From NCBI GenBank assembly GCA_018881555.1, contig JACAXG010000021.1, positions 6,310,114 through 6,374,113 on the forward strand: 64,000 nt of DNA, written 5' to 3'. Below are positions 13,201-28,200 of this stretch, piece by piece. Position 1 is the first letter of the stretch; each line of letters opens with the position of its first letter. Origin of the DNA: Amblyornis subalaris. Lineage: Eukaryota; Chordata; Aves; Passeriformes; Ptilonorhynchidae. The notes beneath the pieces are model-generated. The model was not told the origin of the DNA. It did not search any database and saw only the letters and a program-made list of their open reading frames with translations. The translations under genes and the position numbers were made by a program.

Positions 13201-16200
13201 GTCTCATTGACAGATTTTTCACAGAGAAAGAACAAATTCAAGTGTCAAGGATGCTTCTGTAGGATTCAACAAGGTATCATGTTTAAGCTGTACATTACTA
13301 TAAGCTGCTCCAGGCAAAAGTTTTCTCCTTCAGTATTTGGAGACACAACAGCCTCTCAGCTATGGAGAGAGGTAGACCAGTTGAGATTTACTTGCAGAAT
13401 GGAGCCCCTCAGCTGCAGCAGGGTACATGGGAAGACTCCATGACAATCAACAGACCTGCAAGGCAGCTGCATTCACTGAGACTTAATTCTCCCCTTTTGG
13501 AGGAGAGTCCCAAAATACTCCTCATATCCCAGGAGTACCAAATCAAAGAGTCATTTCCTGTTCTGGTATCAGTCTCCTTTCTCCTTTGTTTTAAATACAA
13601 ATATAAGCCTTGAGACCTGTAGTTCCTGGAAAATATTGTCTTCCACTGAAACAAACGTACTTCCACAGAGCTGCTCTCCGGTTCTTGTAAATCTTTCTTC
13701 CCAAAGGAATAGCTGTTCTACTTGAAACTTCTTAACTTTAAAAATGCTAGGCAGTATGCATTATCAAAAAAATTGTAATGGACAACTGCTAATTCAGAAG
13801 AGGAAAATTCCTTAATGGGGGGGGGGGAGGGGGGGGATTGTTTTGGATGATACATACATACCACTTAATATTTGGGTAGCTTTCAGACAAGCAGAGTTTT
13901 CCTGGGCTTGGCTCTTCCTTTTACAGCCTCATATAAGGCTGCTGTTAAGTGTATTGTGCTCCATTAAATACAACAGCAGAAAATGGGAGAGGCACCGAAC
14001 ATATCAGAAACTTTTCTGAAGTCTGGGTAGATTTGCTCTACTATATTTGCCTCAGCTTTTGAAAGAAATTTAAAACCTGAAAAATCAAAGAGTAACAGCT
14101 AGTCTGCTATAAACTGCCTGCATGTTTTAGATGTTTTCCATTATTTCCTGCTTTTTAGTTTGCCTTTGCTACAAAGTTCATAGAATGGTTTGGGTTGGAA
14201 AGGACCTCAAAGATCATTAGTCCTGCATACTTACTGAGATCAGACTAGTAGGGCTGCACCTGTTTGGATTATCTCCTTTCTCCTCTCAAAAAGACTCATG
14301 GGAGTAAAAGGTCTGTTTGTTGGTTGATTTTTTTTTTAAAACTGTATTACTCCGATGGCCAGACTCTCTCTTCAATTTGATGGGAGAAAACTTACATCAC
14401 CTTAAAACTTCCTAAACCAAGTTTTCATAGTATAGAAGAACACAATATTGAAACAAATGTATATAATTCACACAAGCAAAAAGTAAGCAATAACGATGTC
14501 TTTTTTCCCCTTTTTGAGTAAATAACCAAGTGTAAAGTAAGGTTGTGTGAGCACTCAACAAACTACTCCGGCCAATTTAAAAATCCCTCAGGTTGCTAGG
14601 ACACAGAAGAAAATAATGTACCTTGTACAGATACATCAGCAATAGAACCATGGCATGCAGTTTAAACATCCCACTGGTGCACAGAATGAACACCACCACC
14701 TACCAAATACCCATTTCTGTAGCAGTACTGGTACATACACATAGCTGCCTCACAAACATCCTGTACCAGAGACCAACCACTCAGTTCTGTCGGGAAAATT
14801 GTCTGAGGGGACACACAGTGAAGCTGGTCAAACAGCCAGTCTGGACTAAAACAACCAAAACTGTTTCCAGTAACAAATAAAGAAGAAACAGATCTGTGCC
14901 TCAAACTGTCTGACTTGGGACAACAGGAGAACATTGGTTACTGAACCTGGCATTGGTGTGAAAATACATGTTCTTGAAATTGAAAATTTGACTGACCTTT
15001 CAAAAAACCTGGATACAATATAAACACTGTATATCACAAAGAAACATTACCAACACTTGAAATTGGTAGCTAACCATGTAATGGAAATTCCAATGATTCT
15101 GCCCAGACCTCAGGACAATTCTGCTCACTTAGTTCTTCTAGGAAGCTACAAAGTTACAAGAGGAAAGAAAAAAACCAGGTTGCATATCACATCTTGTGAT
15201 GCACTGTCAGGTAGTCTTCCAATGTCACAATAAGCAACACAGTGACAGATAATAAAAGTTTCCAAGAAAATGTCCTGGCTGAAGTAAAAAGTCTGGCATC
15301 CATTTTCATAAAGTACTGGGAAAGGGGAGTGAGATGGAAGAGTTCCACACTCCTACTTCTCCCAAGAGTTTTTAATGGCTGTTCAGGAAACTAACATGCC
15401 AGAAATGAAGAAAAACGCAGCAAGCATTATATGTCTGGATCATTTTTCAATGACTAAGCACCATCTCTAACCAAAAGTACTGCAGTCCAAGTCAGACATC
15501 ATGTAACGGTCATAATCGTGCCTACACCAAAATCAAATAAAATCCACATGAAATCAAGGATCTGCCTGCACAGCCAGTTTCAGGATCGATGCCACAGTTT
15601 GGTACAACTATTATATTAAAAACACAGTAAGTTGCCCATCTTCTACCTGGAAAGCATTTCTGTAAGTTGCACAAAGCCAGCATATGCCAATTCAAATGCA
15701 CCCCTGTGCCTTGATTGCAGCAGATGATGTTTAAAGTAATCACCAATATTTTTAACCTAAAAAAAAAAAAAAAAAACAACACACTATTAAGCCATTTCAA
15801 ATTATATATACATAATTTATTCATATGTGCAAAATATTCTGCAGTTAAAAGCAGCAATCCTGCTCCTGGCTGGAAAGGTCACTGGTACAAGCAAAAAGCA
15901 GCTGTAAGTCCTATAATAAAAAACACTTACTTTAAGGATAGCAAGCATTATACTCAATTTTTCAGGTTAAAGGGGCAGTTCCACATCCTTTAAAAAAGGC
16001 CAAAAATATAAACGACATAAAATTGGTTATTTGTCCATAATAAACACACTCAGATTTTAAGAGAAGACTGGTACAACTCTGATTTTCAGAGGAAACAAAT
16101 TTAGAATCCTTTTTGTTTGCCTACACTCTTACCTAAAATCCCGAAGAAAATACCTATTAAAGCATAACAGCAGAAAAAAACATCTACAAAAATATCTGAG

Positions 16201-19200
16201 GTCTGAAATTCAAACTCCAAAAACTTTACCAAAGGGAAACAAATCTACCTTAGATAATACATAAATACAAATTTTTAAGGTTCCAGGATTCTGCATAATT
16301 GCCATTAACTATGAGAAACTATTTTAAAATTAAAAAGATGATGTAAGTATGTAGTAATGAGAGATACTTTTAGAAGCATCAAAAATGTAAATGTGGTAAC
16401 TAAATTTTCACTTATAGTTACTTCCTAGAGCACTATTACAATACCAAGTTTTTTAATCTGTTTGGAAGTTTACAATTCCACACAATCTCATTCTACAAAA
16501 GATAGACTGTTTTGTTTGTTGGGTTTTTCCCTCTAATTCTCAACTTTCAAGGTCTAAATCAAACTTCCAACTTAATTTGTTTAAAATGCAGAGCACATAC
16601 TTAATTCTATTACGCAAAATTCTCCTCAGCAGTCTTTTCTAGAACTTCTCCAGCAAAAGTTTCTTAAGAGCTTTTATATAAAAAAATGCATAAAATCACA
16701 TCAATTTTCTTATAAAATTCTGCTTGTTCTGTTACTTATAAAATTACTTTAATACTTTAATAGTCTGACAAGTAATTAAGTTGTCAGACAAGTTAATGTC
16801 ATATCTACCTATGTTTTTTCTTCCTCCTGTTAAGTAATCTGCATTATCCAAGCAATGAGGTTGCAATAATTTAAAAAAAAAAATAAATTTGAGACAGTCT
16901 ACTTATTATCTTCTCCAGCTAAAACTCACCTAATGTGAAACATACAATAACTGGAGATACTTGAGCTAAAGAAGTTATTTCTGAGTGGATTTTAAGGTAG
17001 TTTATGTACCCACAGGGTTTCATTTCAGCTTTCTAGTCCAAAAACAAGGAGTAGGTGCCCTTTATTCACAAAGAACTGACCCACAGACAGACCAATTCTC
17101 CAGGTGTGTAAACAAAGCCAAACCAAGAAAACCATACACATGCAAATCCACTTACCAGCCTGTCCCACCACCACACTCACATTTTTAGAATAATTCATAT
17201 TATTTTTTTTTTGGTCCTGTAACTTTCAACTTTACTCTTTATACTTCTGAGCTTCTCGCAACAGCCACGCTGACTAGAAGCTTGCATCAAACTGAACTCA
17301 CAGGCTAGAAGAACCACTGCCATAACTCAGTTCTTGGTCAGAAAGTTAGAATATAGCATGTTAGTCTTACTAATTGAACAATTAACAACTTACAGGGCCA
17401 CACTTGCACTGAGGGCAAGAATCTGGGTATTCAAGATATAAATTCTCTACAAGATGTTCCAAAAGACTAATACAAGCAACGGGACAACTAAGCCTTTACT
17501 TCTGCTGCCTGTTTCTTTTCACTTTGGCACACAGCTCTGGCAAACTTANCTCCCAAAACTGTCTTATAACTTCACAGGTGAGATAAACAGGAGTTAGAGG
17601 AAGAGCTGAATGTTTCTCCAGACTTGGAGCATTCAGGATTTGCAGATCATATGACAAAAAACAACACAGAATCTTCATTTGATATCGTTCTGTCTATTAC
17701 CTGGTGGTTGCATGATACTATTTATATTGACTAACAGGCAGAGCTTTGAGCCTGCCATCTCTGGACTTTTAGGATCAGATGGAAAATGAGAACTAGAATA
17801 TGCATTTGAATAGAGAGATTCCTCTACCACTTCCCATATCTATTTCTAAAGGCAAGGCAACCATTGCAAAATAGCTGAGGCTTTGAGGACTGCTCTATAC
17901 ACACATTTCCACACCGAGGAGCTCAAGATGTCAGAGTCAGTGCATACAGTGCAAATGCCATGTAAACCCAACTCTTACTCAAAAGACAAGGAGAGTGCAA
18001 AGCTGATATTCTCCTAACTTCATAGCAAAACAGTAAAGTATCATACATGAGCTGCCTCCCTGACCACCTCTGCTACATAGGAACACACCATAGACAGCAT
18101 TGCTGCTACAAGAGCAGCCCCCTCACACCACACTGCCTACCAAGAAGCAGTTCACTTGGGTCATTTCTTAATGTAGACAGCACTGTAAGACAGTGTCCTT
18201 CCATTTGCATGCTCAATTAAAGAAGTGGGTAAACACAATCAGAAGACTACNGGCAAATTCAACACTCACTATAATCTCTTGTGTGAATAAATTATGACAA
18301 CATTGATCCCTTAAGGCACAACTCAACACGGTGACTGACCTAGATGTGGAGCAAAGTACAAGATGAGGAAGGTTGGAAGGTTTGCAACAGGATGACACAG
18401 ACTGGCCAGCAGGTGCTACCGGATTTTTCTCAACAATTACTTAGCCCTGGCTCAAGGCAAAATGACCTTGGTTTCTCTCAAAGTTTTCCTTCTTTGTATT
18501 CTTAAATCTCTTTCAACACTTACAGAATACAGAAAGAGAATAAGCAACTTGAAAGGAAAGTTCTACATGCACAAGATATCAAAATCCAATTTTCTTATCT
18601 GTCAACATTGAAAAGTGTTTAATAAAAGTCTGAAGCCACAGGAGTTACGGTATTGACATTTTTTGTAATTTCTGATTAAATCCCTCCCCTTTTTTTTTTT
18701 GACTAAATAGGGTAATACCCTAAAGTTACAAAAGAGTACAGAGAATATGCCCACACTTTTCCTGTAATATCTATTACACATTCAGCCAAATTTTATTTCT
18801 TTGTGTATTTCCTTGCAAGCCTGAAGAAAATCAGGATTTCAAACTGACATCTCATCAATTAGCATACTTCCAATTAGAATGCAGACACTCTGTTTTGCAG
18901 CAAGACACCTGAAGCATAAACAAGTCAAAGAGGCATCTATAGGAAAAGAAGGTATCTTCATAGAATCATAGAAAATCCTGAACTGGAAGGGACTCACAAG
19001 GACCACCAAAGTCCAACTGCCTGCTTAAAAATGTATTATTTCTGAAAGGGCATGTATTAATTTCTGCTTTCTAAAAACAGAGATGCTACAGTTAGAATGA
19101 CTCATTCTAAAACACCAATTCCTCTTTGACTTGGTACAGATAAAGGAACATTATGGTGGAAATGCATATCTGTTCTCTCATTTGCCCTCCAGACCCCTGC

Positions 19201-22200
19201 AACAATACAAGCACAGCTGTTAACCAGATCAAAACATGAAGGCCTGAGACAATGCAAGAATAAAGATACTAACACTATTTCCATGGTACCATAACATTAG
19301 ATAAGAAATAAGATCTGGAGTACATAATACCATTATTTATTTTAAGATGTAAAGTTGTAACACCCAAGCAAAAAAATAAATAAGTACAGAAAGGAAAAGA
19401 GATTAAAATGTAATTNGTCTTTCATATTTCTGTCTTCCATGAAGACTGGTTTTGTTGAAACCATATGGAAATGAAAAGGTCATCAATTAAAAACCGAAAT
19501 TTAATAGACACAAAATATTTCCCAAATAAATGCCTGTGGTAATCTAATTTCTTGTACACACTGAACTCAACATTCTGCAAGAGACCCAGATGGCATATTA
19601 ACATTTCCAATCTCCTAAATAAAAAAAAAAAAATGGAGGAAAAAGACAGTCACATTACAGACAAATTATTTGTAATTCAGCCTCCTATGGAGGACAAGAC
19701 TAAGACTAGTCAGCACGTTTGACTTTCAGAACTATTGACTATGAAGTTTAATTAACGCAGAGCTTTAAGTAAAATCCCAATAGGTAGACTTCAAAATGAC
19801 ACAAAAGAGACTTTGAATATCAAGTCAGTTTACGAGGTTTTTAGCAATTGTATTAGTGCCTAATATATGCTGAGAGAGAAACAAAGGAGAAGGAGGCAGG
19901 CAGGCATTGGTATCCCTAAACACAGCATACATCTCATAAGTAACCCAATACAATTAGAATTAATGANTTCGTTAGTTATGGATAATTTCTTCACTTATCT
20001 GTTTCTACTGTATTTATGCTTTCTAAATACCCCTTGATCAAAACAAGACTGCTAACCAAGCATAATAATAAACTAAGAAAACCATGAGATGATGGCAATA
20101 AAAAAAAATTTTAAACCCCACAACTTTTCCCAAACAGAATGTAGATTTACAAGAAAAGTTTTCTGAAAACTGCCTTCACCTCATCACCGCCTAAAAAGAA
20201 ATTGCAGGTTTTACAATAAAAATTACTTCCCTACCTGTTCTACAGTAATCAGCCCATCTGAAGGTTCAGACGTAGTCTGTGATGGCAAAAGTTTACACAG
20301 CGTCCCTAAGAGCAGGGATACTTCCTTCATGCTTCTCCAGCAACATACAAGAACCATTTGAGCTGTGACATCACACGTTTGCATGTTTTTGCCTTAAAAA
20401 CAAAAAACAACAAATGCAGTAGTGTAACTCATGGTTGTCAGATGTAGACANGTAATCTAAACTTCACTTAGCCTGACCGTCTTACAAAACACAACTATGA
20501 AAAAAGAGAATTCATTTTTGTTGACCTTAATTGCTTCCCCTTCTCAACACTTGCTGTACTTTACTCCATTTGGAAAAGGCAGTAGCATAAACATTTTACC
20601 AGACATGTGCTGTTTTAAGGAGCAGAGGTCTTTTGACCACAATTGGTGTTTACCCGCATACTGAACTACAGAAACATCTACAAGTTTGGAGCCAGGCAGA
20701 CCCCAGTCCATTGCTCCCTTTACCCTCATCCAGGCGACTCCCAGAAGGAAGAGGCCTGGCCAAGGCACCGCGTTTGTGACGCAACATCGCCACCTGGTGG
20801 CTACTAAGGCACTTACACGTGTTTACCTCCTTTTCATGAAACAAAACATAGGGCCCGACCAAACTTTTTAAAGTAACTTTTTAACGTTTTAAACATAGGA
20901 AAAAGCAAGCAGGGGAAGGAAGTCCAAAAGCTTACATAAACTATTAAATTAAAAAGTGTACAGATATTCTATAAATTTATTCTGGCCTACACTAAAGTTT
21001 ACAATTTCTTTATCACCGGAAGGCACAATTTCATAGCTGCTGTTCATTTACCTCTCATTTCTGTGCAAATATTTTTCATTGGCCTCTGGTCAGCCAGCTT
21101 TTCAGATTTTTCTTTGCCGTGTTCTCTCAAAATTTTTGCTTGCATAAAATAATCATTCGTGTCCTGTGGTTGTATCTCATGGAGAATCATCTGCAGCCGA
21201 CCTGCACTTTCTGCACATTAAACAAGAGGGATATTTAATACAGTTTTGTTTTCTAGTTCCAGTTCTTTATACTGCTGTAATTCATTTTGGGGGTTTAAGT
21301 ACAAAAGAAAGCTATTAGCATTAAAAAATCCCTAAAAAAAAAAAAGGTAAAACTATGGTGATTAGGGACGACCAGAATTTATAGTCCCCTCTTCTGGAAC
21401 AGATGCAACAACACAATCTGCAAATGTTTGTGATTTTTTTAGTGAAGATGTCAAGACAATCTTTATCAGATATTAAAAGAATGGCTTAAGATTATGACAT
21501 AAAATGAGAAACTGAAAGGGAGGAGGTGCTCGCTCTAGTTCTGAATGACTGCAAGACAAACACACCTTCAGGAGCATCAGATTTTAACAGAATTCTTTTG
21601 GGGTTCCATTTATTCTTTTACCTGGATCATTATCCATTGGAATAAGACCCTCTGGTGATGAGCTCTGTACTACTGGTGATACTACAGCAGAGAGGCTGTA
21701 TGACATCAGAATTAGCCTGGTCACCATTTCCTTCCATTCAGATACCAGTGTCAAGTTACTTAAAAAAAAAAATCAAATCCAAAATCACAACCAAAACACA
21801 ACACAACANGGATTAAAAAAATTACAAACACTTCTGCAACAATATTTATAAAAAAATATAAATACATATTTATAAAACTATAAATAGGGTACCGATTGAA
21901 AAGTCTTAAGGCTGAGTTTAATACATACAAATGAAATATCAAACACTGTAGCAGCCAGAAAGAGTTCAAAAAGCCACAGGTACTGGAGTTCATTATAAAT
22001 AATACTGTTTATTCTTTTATGTTCCTCTGAACAGCTCTTCCACCAGACTTAAATATGGAGTTACTATTTAGTATGCTTTACTCACTTAAAGGGTAATTGC
22101 TGCAAAGCCCCAGTTATACAATGCACTCTCCCATACATTGGGAATGATGCTGCTGCTTGAAGTAGAGACTTCTTGGCTTGGAATATTTCTTCTTCAACAT

Positions 22201-25200
22201 GCATCAACAAAAGCTTGATAACTAAAATTTTTTAAAGCAGAGACTTGCATTATACATTCATTTACTGTATTTTCTAAGAAACAAATCTCTATAAGAAATA
22301 GGAATAAAGCCTGTTTACACAATGGAAAATGCACAGCCATTTCTTTTATTATCCTTTTCCTTCTTTTATCACTGAAATGTAAGTTACCATCGGTTTTCAG
22401 TTATCTAAACTCCAGCAATATTTCTTATAGTCAATTTAATCTATCTGAATCAAATGGCAGCTGTGAAAAGCATAACCCAGATACTATGCACAGCGACAAC
22501 CCCACAGCTCACAATGAAGTCACAAGCAGTAACCTATCACATACTGTAAGTCAGACTTCACCCTTAGAGCCACATTAATACAATAATCAGTTCAACAGAA
22601 TATTTAAGATGAAAAATTCATGGTTAAATACTTGAACCTTCTGTTTTCCACTAAAGAACCTGACCAATCTTCAAGGACACAAGTGCCTATTTTAACTAGA
22701 TTTATACCTTGGGACATCTCAGTGCCAGAATCAGAACGAATTATAGACCCGAACAAGGACCTATGGATCACTACCAGCAGCAGATACTCCAGAGCAATGA
22801 GAAGTGAGATTACGCACACACTTCCTTCATTTATGGCAACCACAACCATGTCTCAAAATCATTATTTCACTGCATATAAAGTGTTAATAGGCATCTGTAG
22901 AGAAGCCAATAATGGCACAAAGAAGCTACAGTAGTGAGTTTACTACAAATTTTATAAAGTGTTTTATTACAAATAATGAATTTAAGTATTTTAGTTTTAC
23001 TGAAAATTACAAAAGGTAGAGGAAGCTTGACGAACGAATTTGCCAAAACTGCCAGATCTAGAGCCCTGTCATCTTTCATCCAAGGGCATTAAACCAAAGG
23101 AAAACATTCCATATGTGAACAAAGCCTAATTACAGTGGATGTGCAGGACTGAAATCACCCAGAAAAACAGGTCCATGTGAACAGAGCTCCAAGGGGCAGC
23201 GTTGTAAACATCAAGTACTGAAACATACACAGACCAACTACAGCTGCCTTCCCTTTGGGTGAGCGAGCTCTTAGAGGAAGCAGAGGTTCCTTCCCCGCAC
23301 TTTATGTGCTCAGCTTCACCAGGCTCACTACTTGGGCCTCCATAGCACTTTCAAATGTCACTGGACAAAATACTAACAAAAGCCATCTCCTAGAATATTC
23401 AATAGCCTCAACACAAACAGGACTAGATTAAGATCTTACTAAACCACCTGGTTTCTTAACAGCAAAACACAACATACTTAAAATCCTGTTAGAAATAAGC
23501 ATCTCTTACTAAGCCTCCTAGAAAAAGCCTTAAGGAAAAGCAGCAAATTTTCAATAAATATAAAAGAACTTTTTCCCCAAAATCTTACCTGCCAAAGTGT
23601 TCTTCTCCACTGTACTCACTGATGTGTTTTCATCCATCTGGGGGTTACGCTCAAGCCGTTTTCCTAAACAAATATCCTGCAGTCCTTTGTGATGTACTAA
23701 AAAGTTCAACAAATACGAAGCAGTGACACAATCATATGGCTTGGTACTCGTGCTAAGATCCATTGCTGCTTGGAATAGAAGATCTAGATTTTCAGAATCC
23801 TGAAAAACACGAATCATATTGCTCATTTTACTGAGCTTCCAGATTGGTTTAATTAAGCTTTTTACCACCCTGTAAATCTGAGAACCTGCTTTTCATTAAG
23901 ATTGCTGGTACATATTTCTTAAGAAACATTTATTTTGTGCACTGATCACCTTACACTCAAAATATGCACGTGCATGTATTTAGCAAGGGTACATACACAC
24001 TGAGGATGGGGACAGCCATTTATAAAGCAGTATTCAATCACACTGTACTTCACAGGAAGATGATTTTTGTTTCTTCGGGGTTTTTTAAAAATACTGTGTT
24101 TTATCTGCTAATGGACATTAAAGAGAAGCATAGCTTACTAGAAAGCAGTATTTGTTCATCAGTACTAATTAACTTTAAAATAACTTCGTTAAGTTATTAC
24201 AGCAAAATCAAGTCAAAGGACAAAATTTGTGGGAAATAAAAAAAAAAAACAATCAGATAATGACATCTGAGACCAATCAGAAAGGAAAAGAAATGTGGAG
24301 CTGAATTTCTTAAAATACAAGAGTAACCAAGTCAAAATGCCTCAATCATCTACAAAAGGAAGTCACAGCTCAACAGCAAGCTTGCATTAACTGTTCCTCT
24401 GATAGTTCATACTTATACCCAACATACTCCCCAAACTCCTTCATCCATTAGTGAAACAAGCCTCCTTAGGTAAGGGCAGAAGCTGTACAAAAATATATAG
24501 AAGGTGTTAGTGATGAACACTGCTGCAGGCAACTTGGACCGACTTCCAAGTTTTCAGGAATCATGCTCTGTATCTAACCCAAGTACCTGCTATAATACAG
24601 ACATATTTACATTCATAAATACATTCATCTTTCAAAAAAGTACTCCCTTTAAGCTCTTTTAAAGTTCATACCTGTAAATTAAATGCAACATGACGTAGTT
24701 TCATCAAAAGCCTAAATGCCAGAATTTTTACTTCTTCAAAAGTACTGGCAAAACATTGGATCAAAGTTTGGACACGAGCAGAATCAATCTCCTGATCCAA
24801 CTGAAAAACTTGTGCTTGGCCTGTTCAAAGAAATAAATGCCTTAGATAGTTTTGCTGTAACTCTTTCCAGAATAAGCACTGTCTTATATTTTAATATTCC
24901 TTCTCTTAATAGGTCTTAAAATACCATGTTTACTGTTTTGGGAATAAAAAAGACTTACCTTATCTAAAAAAATTACTCTCAGTAACACAGAAAGTAACTT
25001 ATTGCCAAAAACAGAATCCTATTTACTCCAATTAAATTCAGCATTAAAAATAATCTTTGTTTTATAGTTTTCCTTAAAAATTATTTTCCTGTAAGTATGT
25101 AATGTTAGAAAATAATTCCTTTCAAAAAAGGGGTTAAAAACTTCAGTGTGTTTTGGTGCTTGGTGTTGTGGGTTCTTTTGTCGTAGGAACAATCCCCTAA

Positions 25201-28200
25201 AATGTAAGCCATTACAATTTCTTTTGGTTTTAATTTAGATGTAAAGGAGTTGTGAATCCTGGTGACTTGAGCTAATGCTGTAAAGAAGGCAGAAATTTTA
25301 AGATGTAAACAAGTGCACCACCATGCAGCACAGAACACAACAGCTGAATCTCCTTTTTAACAGTAATGTCAGATTTCTAAAATCCTCAGCTGTTATTATA
25401 AACAACTCAAATATTTTTTTAAAAAAGCAGTAACAATACACTACATACTCATAATAATAAAATTAATATGTTCATCATTTATCAAGGGGTTTGAGAAATG
25501 ATTTAGCAAGATGGCATTTTTTATTCCCTCTCAAAATCAACTTTATCTTACACAACTCATTTCTTTAAAGAAAAAAGTTACAATTTAAGACTGAAAACAT
25601 ACTTTTATGTTGGCCGTATGATCCAGAGACAAGATTTAGCAAGACCAACAATACTCCAAGGCTCTAAAGAATACTTCTTGAATTGAGGTTGTCATAACAT
25701 CATGAGGAAAATTTAAAATAACAGCAGCACATCATTAACTGGCCAACGAAACTGTTTCTTATTTAGCATAGTATCATGAGTATATGCAATTTTTTTCAAT
25801 CAGGAGTTTTCATGAATTCAACATTTTAAACTATCAAGATATTTGTACAGGAAAAAGGAGTGAAGTTATCAAATATTAAAACTTGTCCATAAGTCTTCTT
25901 CATAATAACAAAAATACACTGAAAAACCTTGCTAAAAAACAGGCTATGCAAGAAAATCTGAATTTACAGAAAATATGCAACAGGCCATAAATATTTGAAT
26001 TTACTTCAATATTTCTTTTTCCAATGAAATTTTCTATCCTCTCTTGAGGTAAAATGAAAGCAACATAGGAAATGCCATGCAAATTAAGGACTAAGAATAT
26101 CCTTCTAGTTTGACAGAAAGTGATTAGATGGCACAGAAGAATCTTCTTCGGTACCTCCCATTTCTACAGTCTATAAATTAGGCTTCTCACCTTTTGGAAC
26201 AGAAAATATTTCTGCTATTGATTCCAAAATACTTAGTGCAGAAAACCTGGTTGGGTGTGATGAACCAGGAAACAATACCTCAAAAAGTCTGTCACATACA
26301 GATGACATGAAAACCTGAGGGGAAAAAAAAAAAAACAAACACATGAAAAAAATTAAGATGGTTACTTGCTGCCCTACAAACAAAAGCCTAAGTAACTGAA
26401 TTCAGGACATTCTGCTTTACCCAAAGAATTACGACCTTACAGTTAACTTTGGAAAAATGGGAGTAATTACAGTTAACATTTGAAAAAATGACAAAGTTTC
26501 TTGTTTTTAGAGTACATTGAAGACTGGACAATCAATTGGGGTTTTAAATACAACAGTTTCCCTTCCCACTCCCACAAAAAGATAGCCATTGTATCAAATC
26601 TTAAAAATCAGCTGACCAAGAAAAGCAGAACTCACGGAACAGTTTAACACAAAAACTAATGATGTGAGCCTTTAAATAGGAAAAAAAGGACAAATACAAA
26701 AGAAGCCTTCATGATGAAACCCTGTCATTCATTCTCTCACTCACTGATCATTCTGGAGAGCTAGAAAAATGCTGAAGCTCAACTGATCTCTATTTCAAGT
26801 CCAAGAGTCACACACCATTTAAAACTGAGTACTAAACACCCAAGAGATGACAAGACNTTAACCCAATTTTTTTTTTTTTTGATTGAAGGTGCATCTCCAG
26901 CCATTCCTCACTTACTGCTGTTCAACGCACATCATGGAGCAATGCCTCAGAAAATAACTTATTCTGGTTTTGAACAAAATTTACCTTCAAGACACCCTAC
27001 AAATACTAATGGATATTCAGTTCATTAACAACAGCATATTTAGTCAAAATTAACTTGCCTAAGTGCATCAGAGTGGACCAGCCCCTCAGCATTGTTTGGC
27101 TTTACAGGCTTTTTCTTCTGCACTGCACCCTGCCTAACACATACACACAGCCTAACCTAGCCACTGGTGTTCAGGAACAAGGAACTTTCAGAAGTGCTAT
27201 CCCACCTCTATTATCTGCATCTCTAACAGTCTACTTACTTTATATTGCTGCAAAATCCCCAATGGAGGTATTTTAGTGGAGTTTTCAAGTAACTCTTGCT
27301 TGGTTTTATTTTGCTCCAATTTATAAAGCACTTGAGAACTTTCTTGTATCCTACAAAATAACTTTTAAAACAAAAGAAGAACATAGTTAAGGCGAGAATC
27401 ATTGACAGTCAAATAAGGGAAAAGCAGATTTTCAGTTTATTTTTCAAATCATACTGCTTGTAATTCTTAGAAAGTTTGCATACGGTCTAACACAGAACAG
27501 ATCCTTCTCTCCACTCCAAAACCAAAGTTTTGCTTCCCATCTCTTTTGTGACCAACTTTTTTTTNCCCTCCCTCTGCACCTCCAACACCTTCTTCCATCT
27601 TCCTCCTTAAATTCATGCCTAATCTTCTCCTCTCACTTCTTTTTACGTAGCACATATGTTCATCTATAAAAAAACCTCAAATCATATAATTTCTATAGCC
27701 TCAGTGTCTCTAAGTTAGACTCACCTCAAGAATGCTTCCTCCACCTCTTTTACTACCCACGAGTAGTATTATTACACTCCCATCTAGCACAATTTTTCCA
27801 TCTCATGTTCCTCAGTCTGCGCCAGGCAAGAGTGGAAAGAGATGGGATTTCCCTTTTTTTTTTGCCAAACCTATTCCCTCATTTTTCCCCTATCTCAAAT
27901 GAATTATTTTCTCCTTCCACACTTCATTTTGCCATTAACATCTTCCAAAACGTTCTTTATACATACATGGTTTCCTGATTTTATCCACATCCTTGTACCA
28001 TGAGCTACACGGGACCTTCGCAACTTCCTGGAGACTGTAACGGCACAGCCACACGTCATGCTGTTCTCTTAATATTCCTCTACTTTGTCTTCCAGGTCAG
28101 GTTTCTGAGGGTGATCAAGTGACTGAATTTGCCTGAGGTGTACACGCCTATGCAAGCACAACCTCAGCCCACAGCAAAGGTTCATTGCTTACTCCAGGGG

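Larger units (their letters stand above)
9073..15646 (-). other. THADA: THADA intron, 6.6 kb, longest complete intron of the gene here
   Basis: It holds a G-run at 13,818-13,837 and a short antisense CR1 3' end at 14,179-14,235. No exon was recognised and phases on the two sides join directly, so none is required. Confidence 0.75.

Noticed and set aside
21191..21201. Alternative acceptor inside the THADA exon at 21052-21210
   Set aside because: It loses the conserved ESA residues and changes the length by ten bases, which breaks the phase with the preceding exon.
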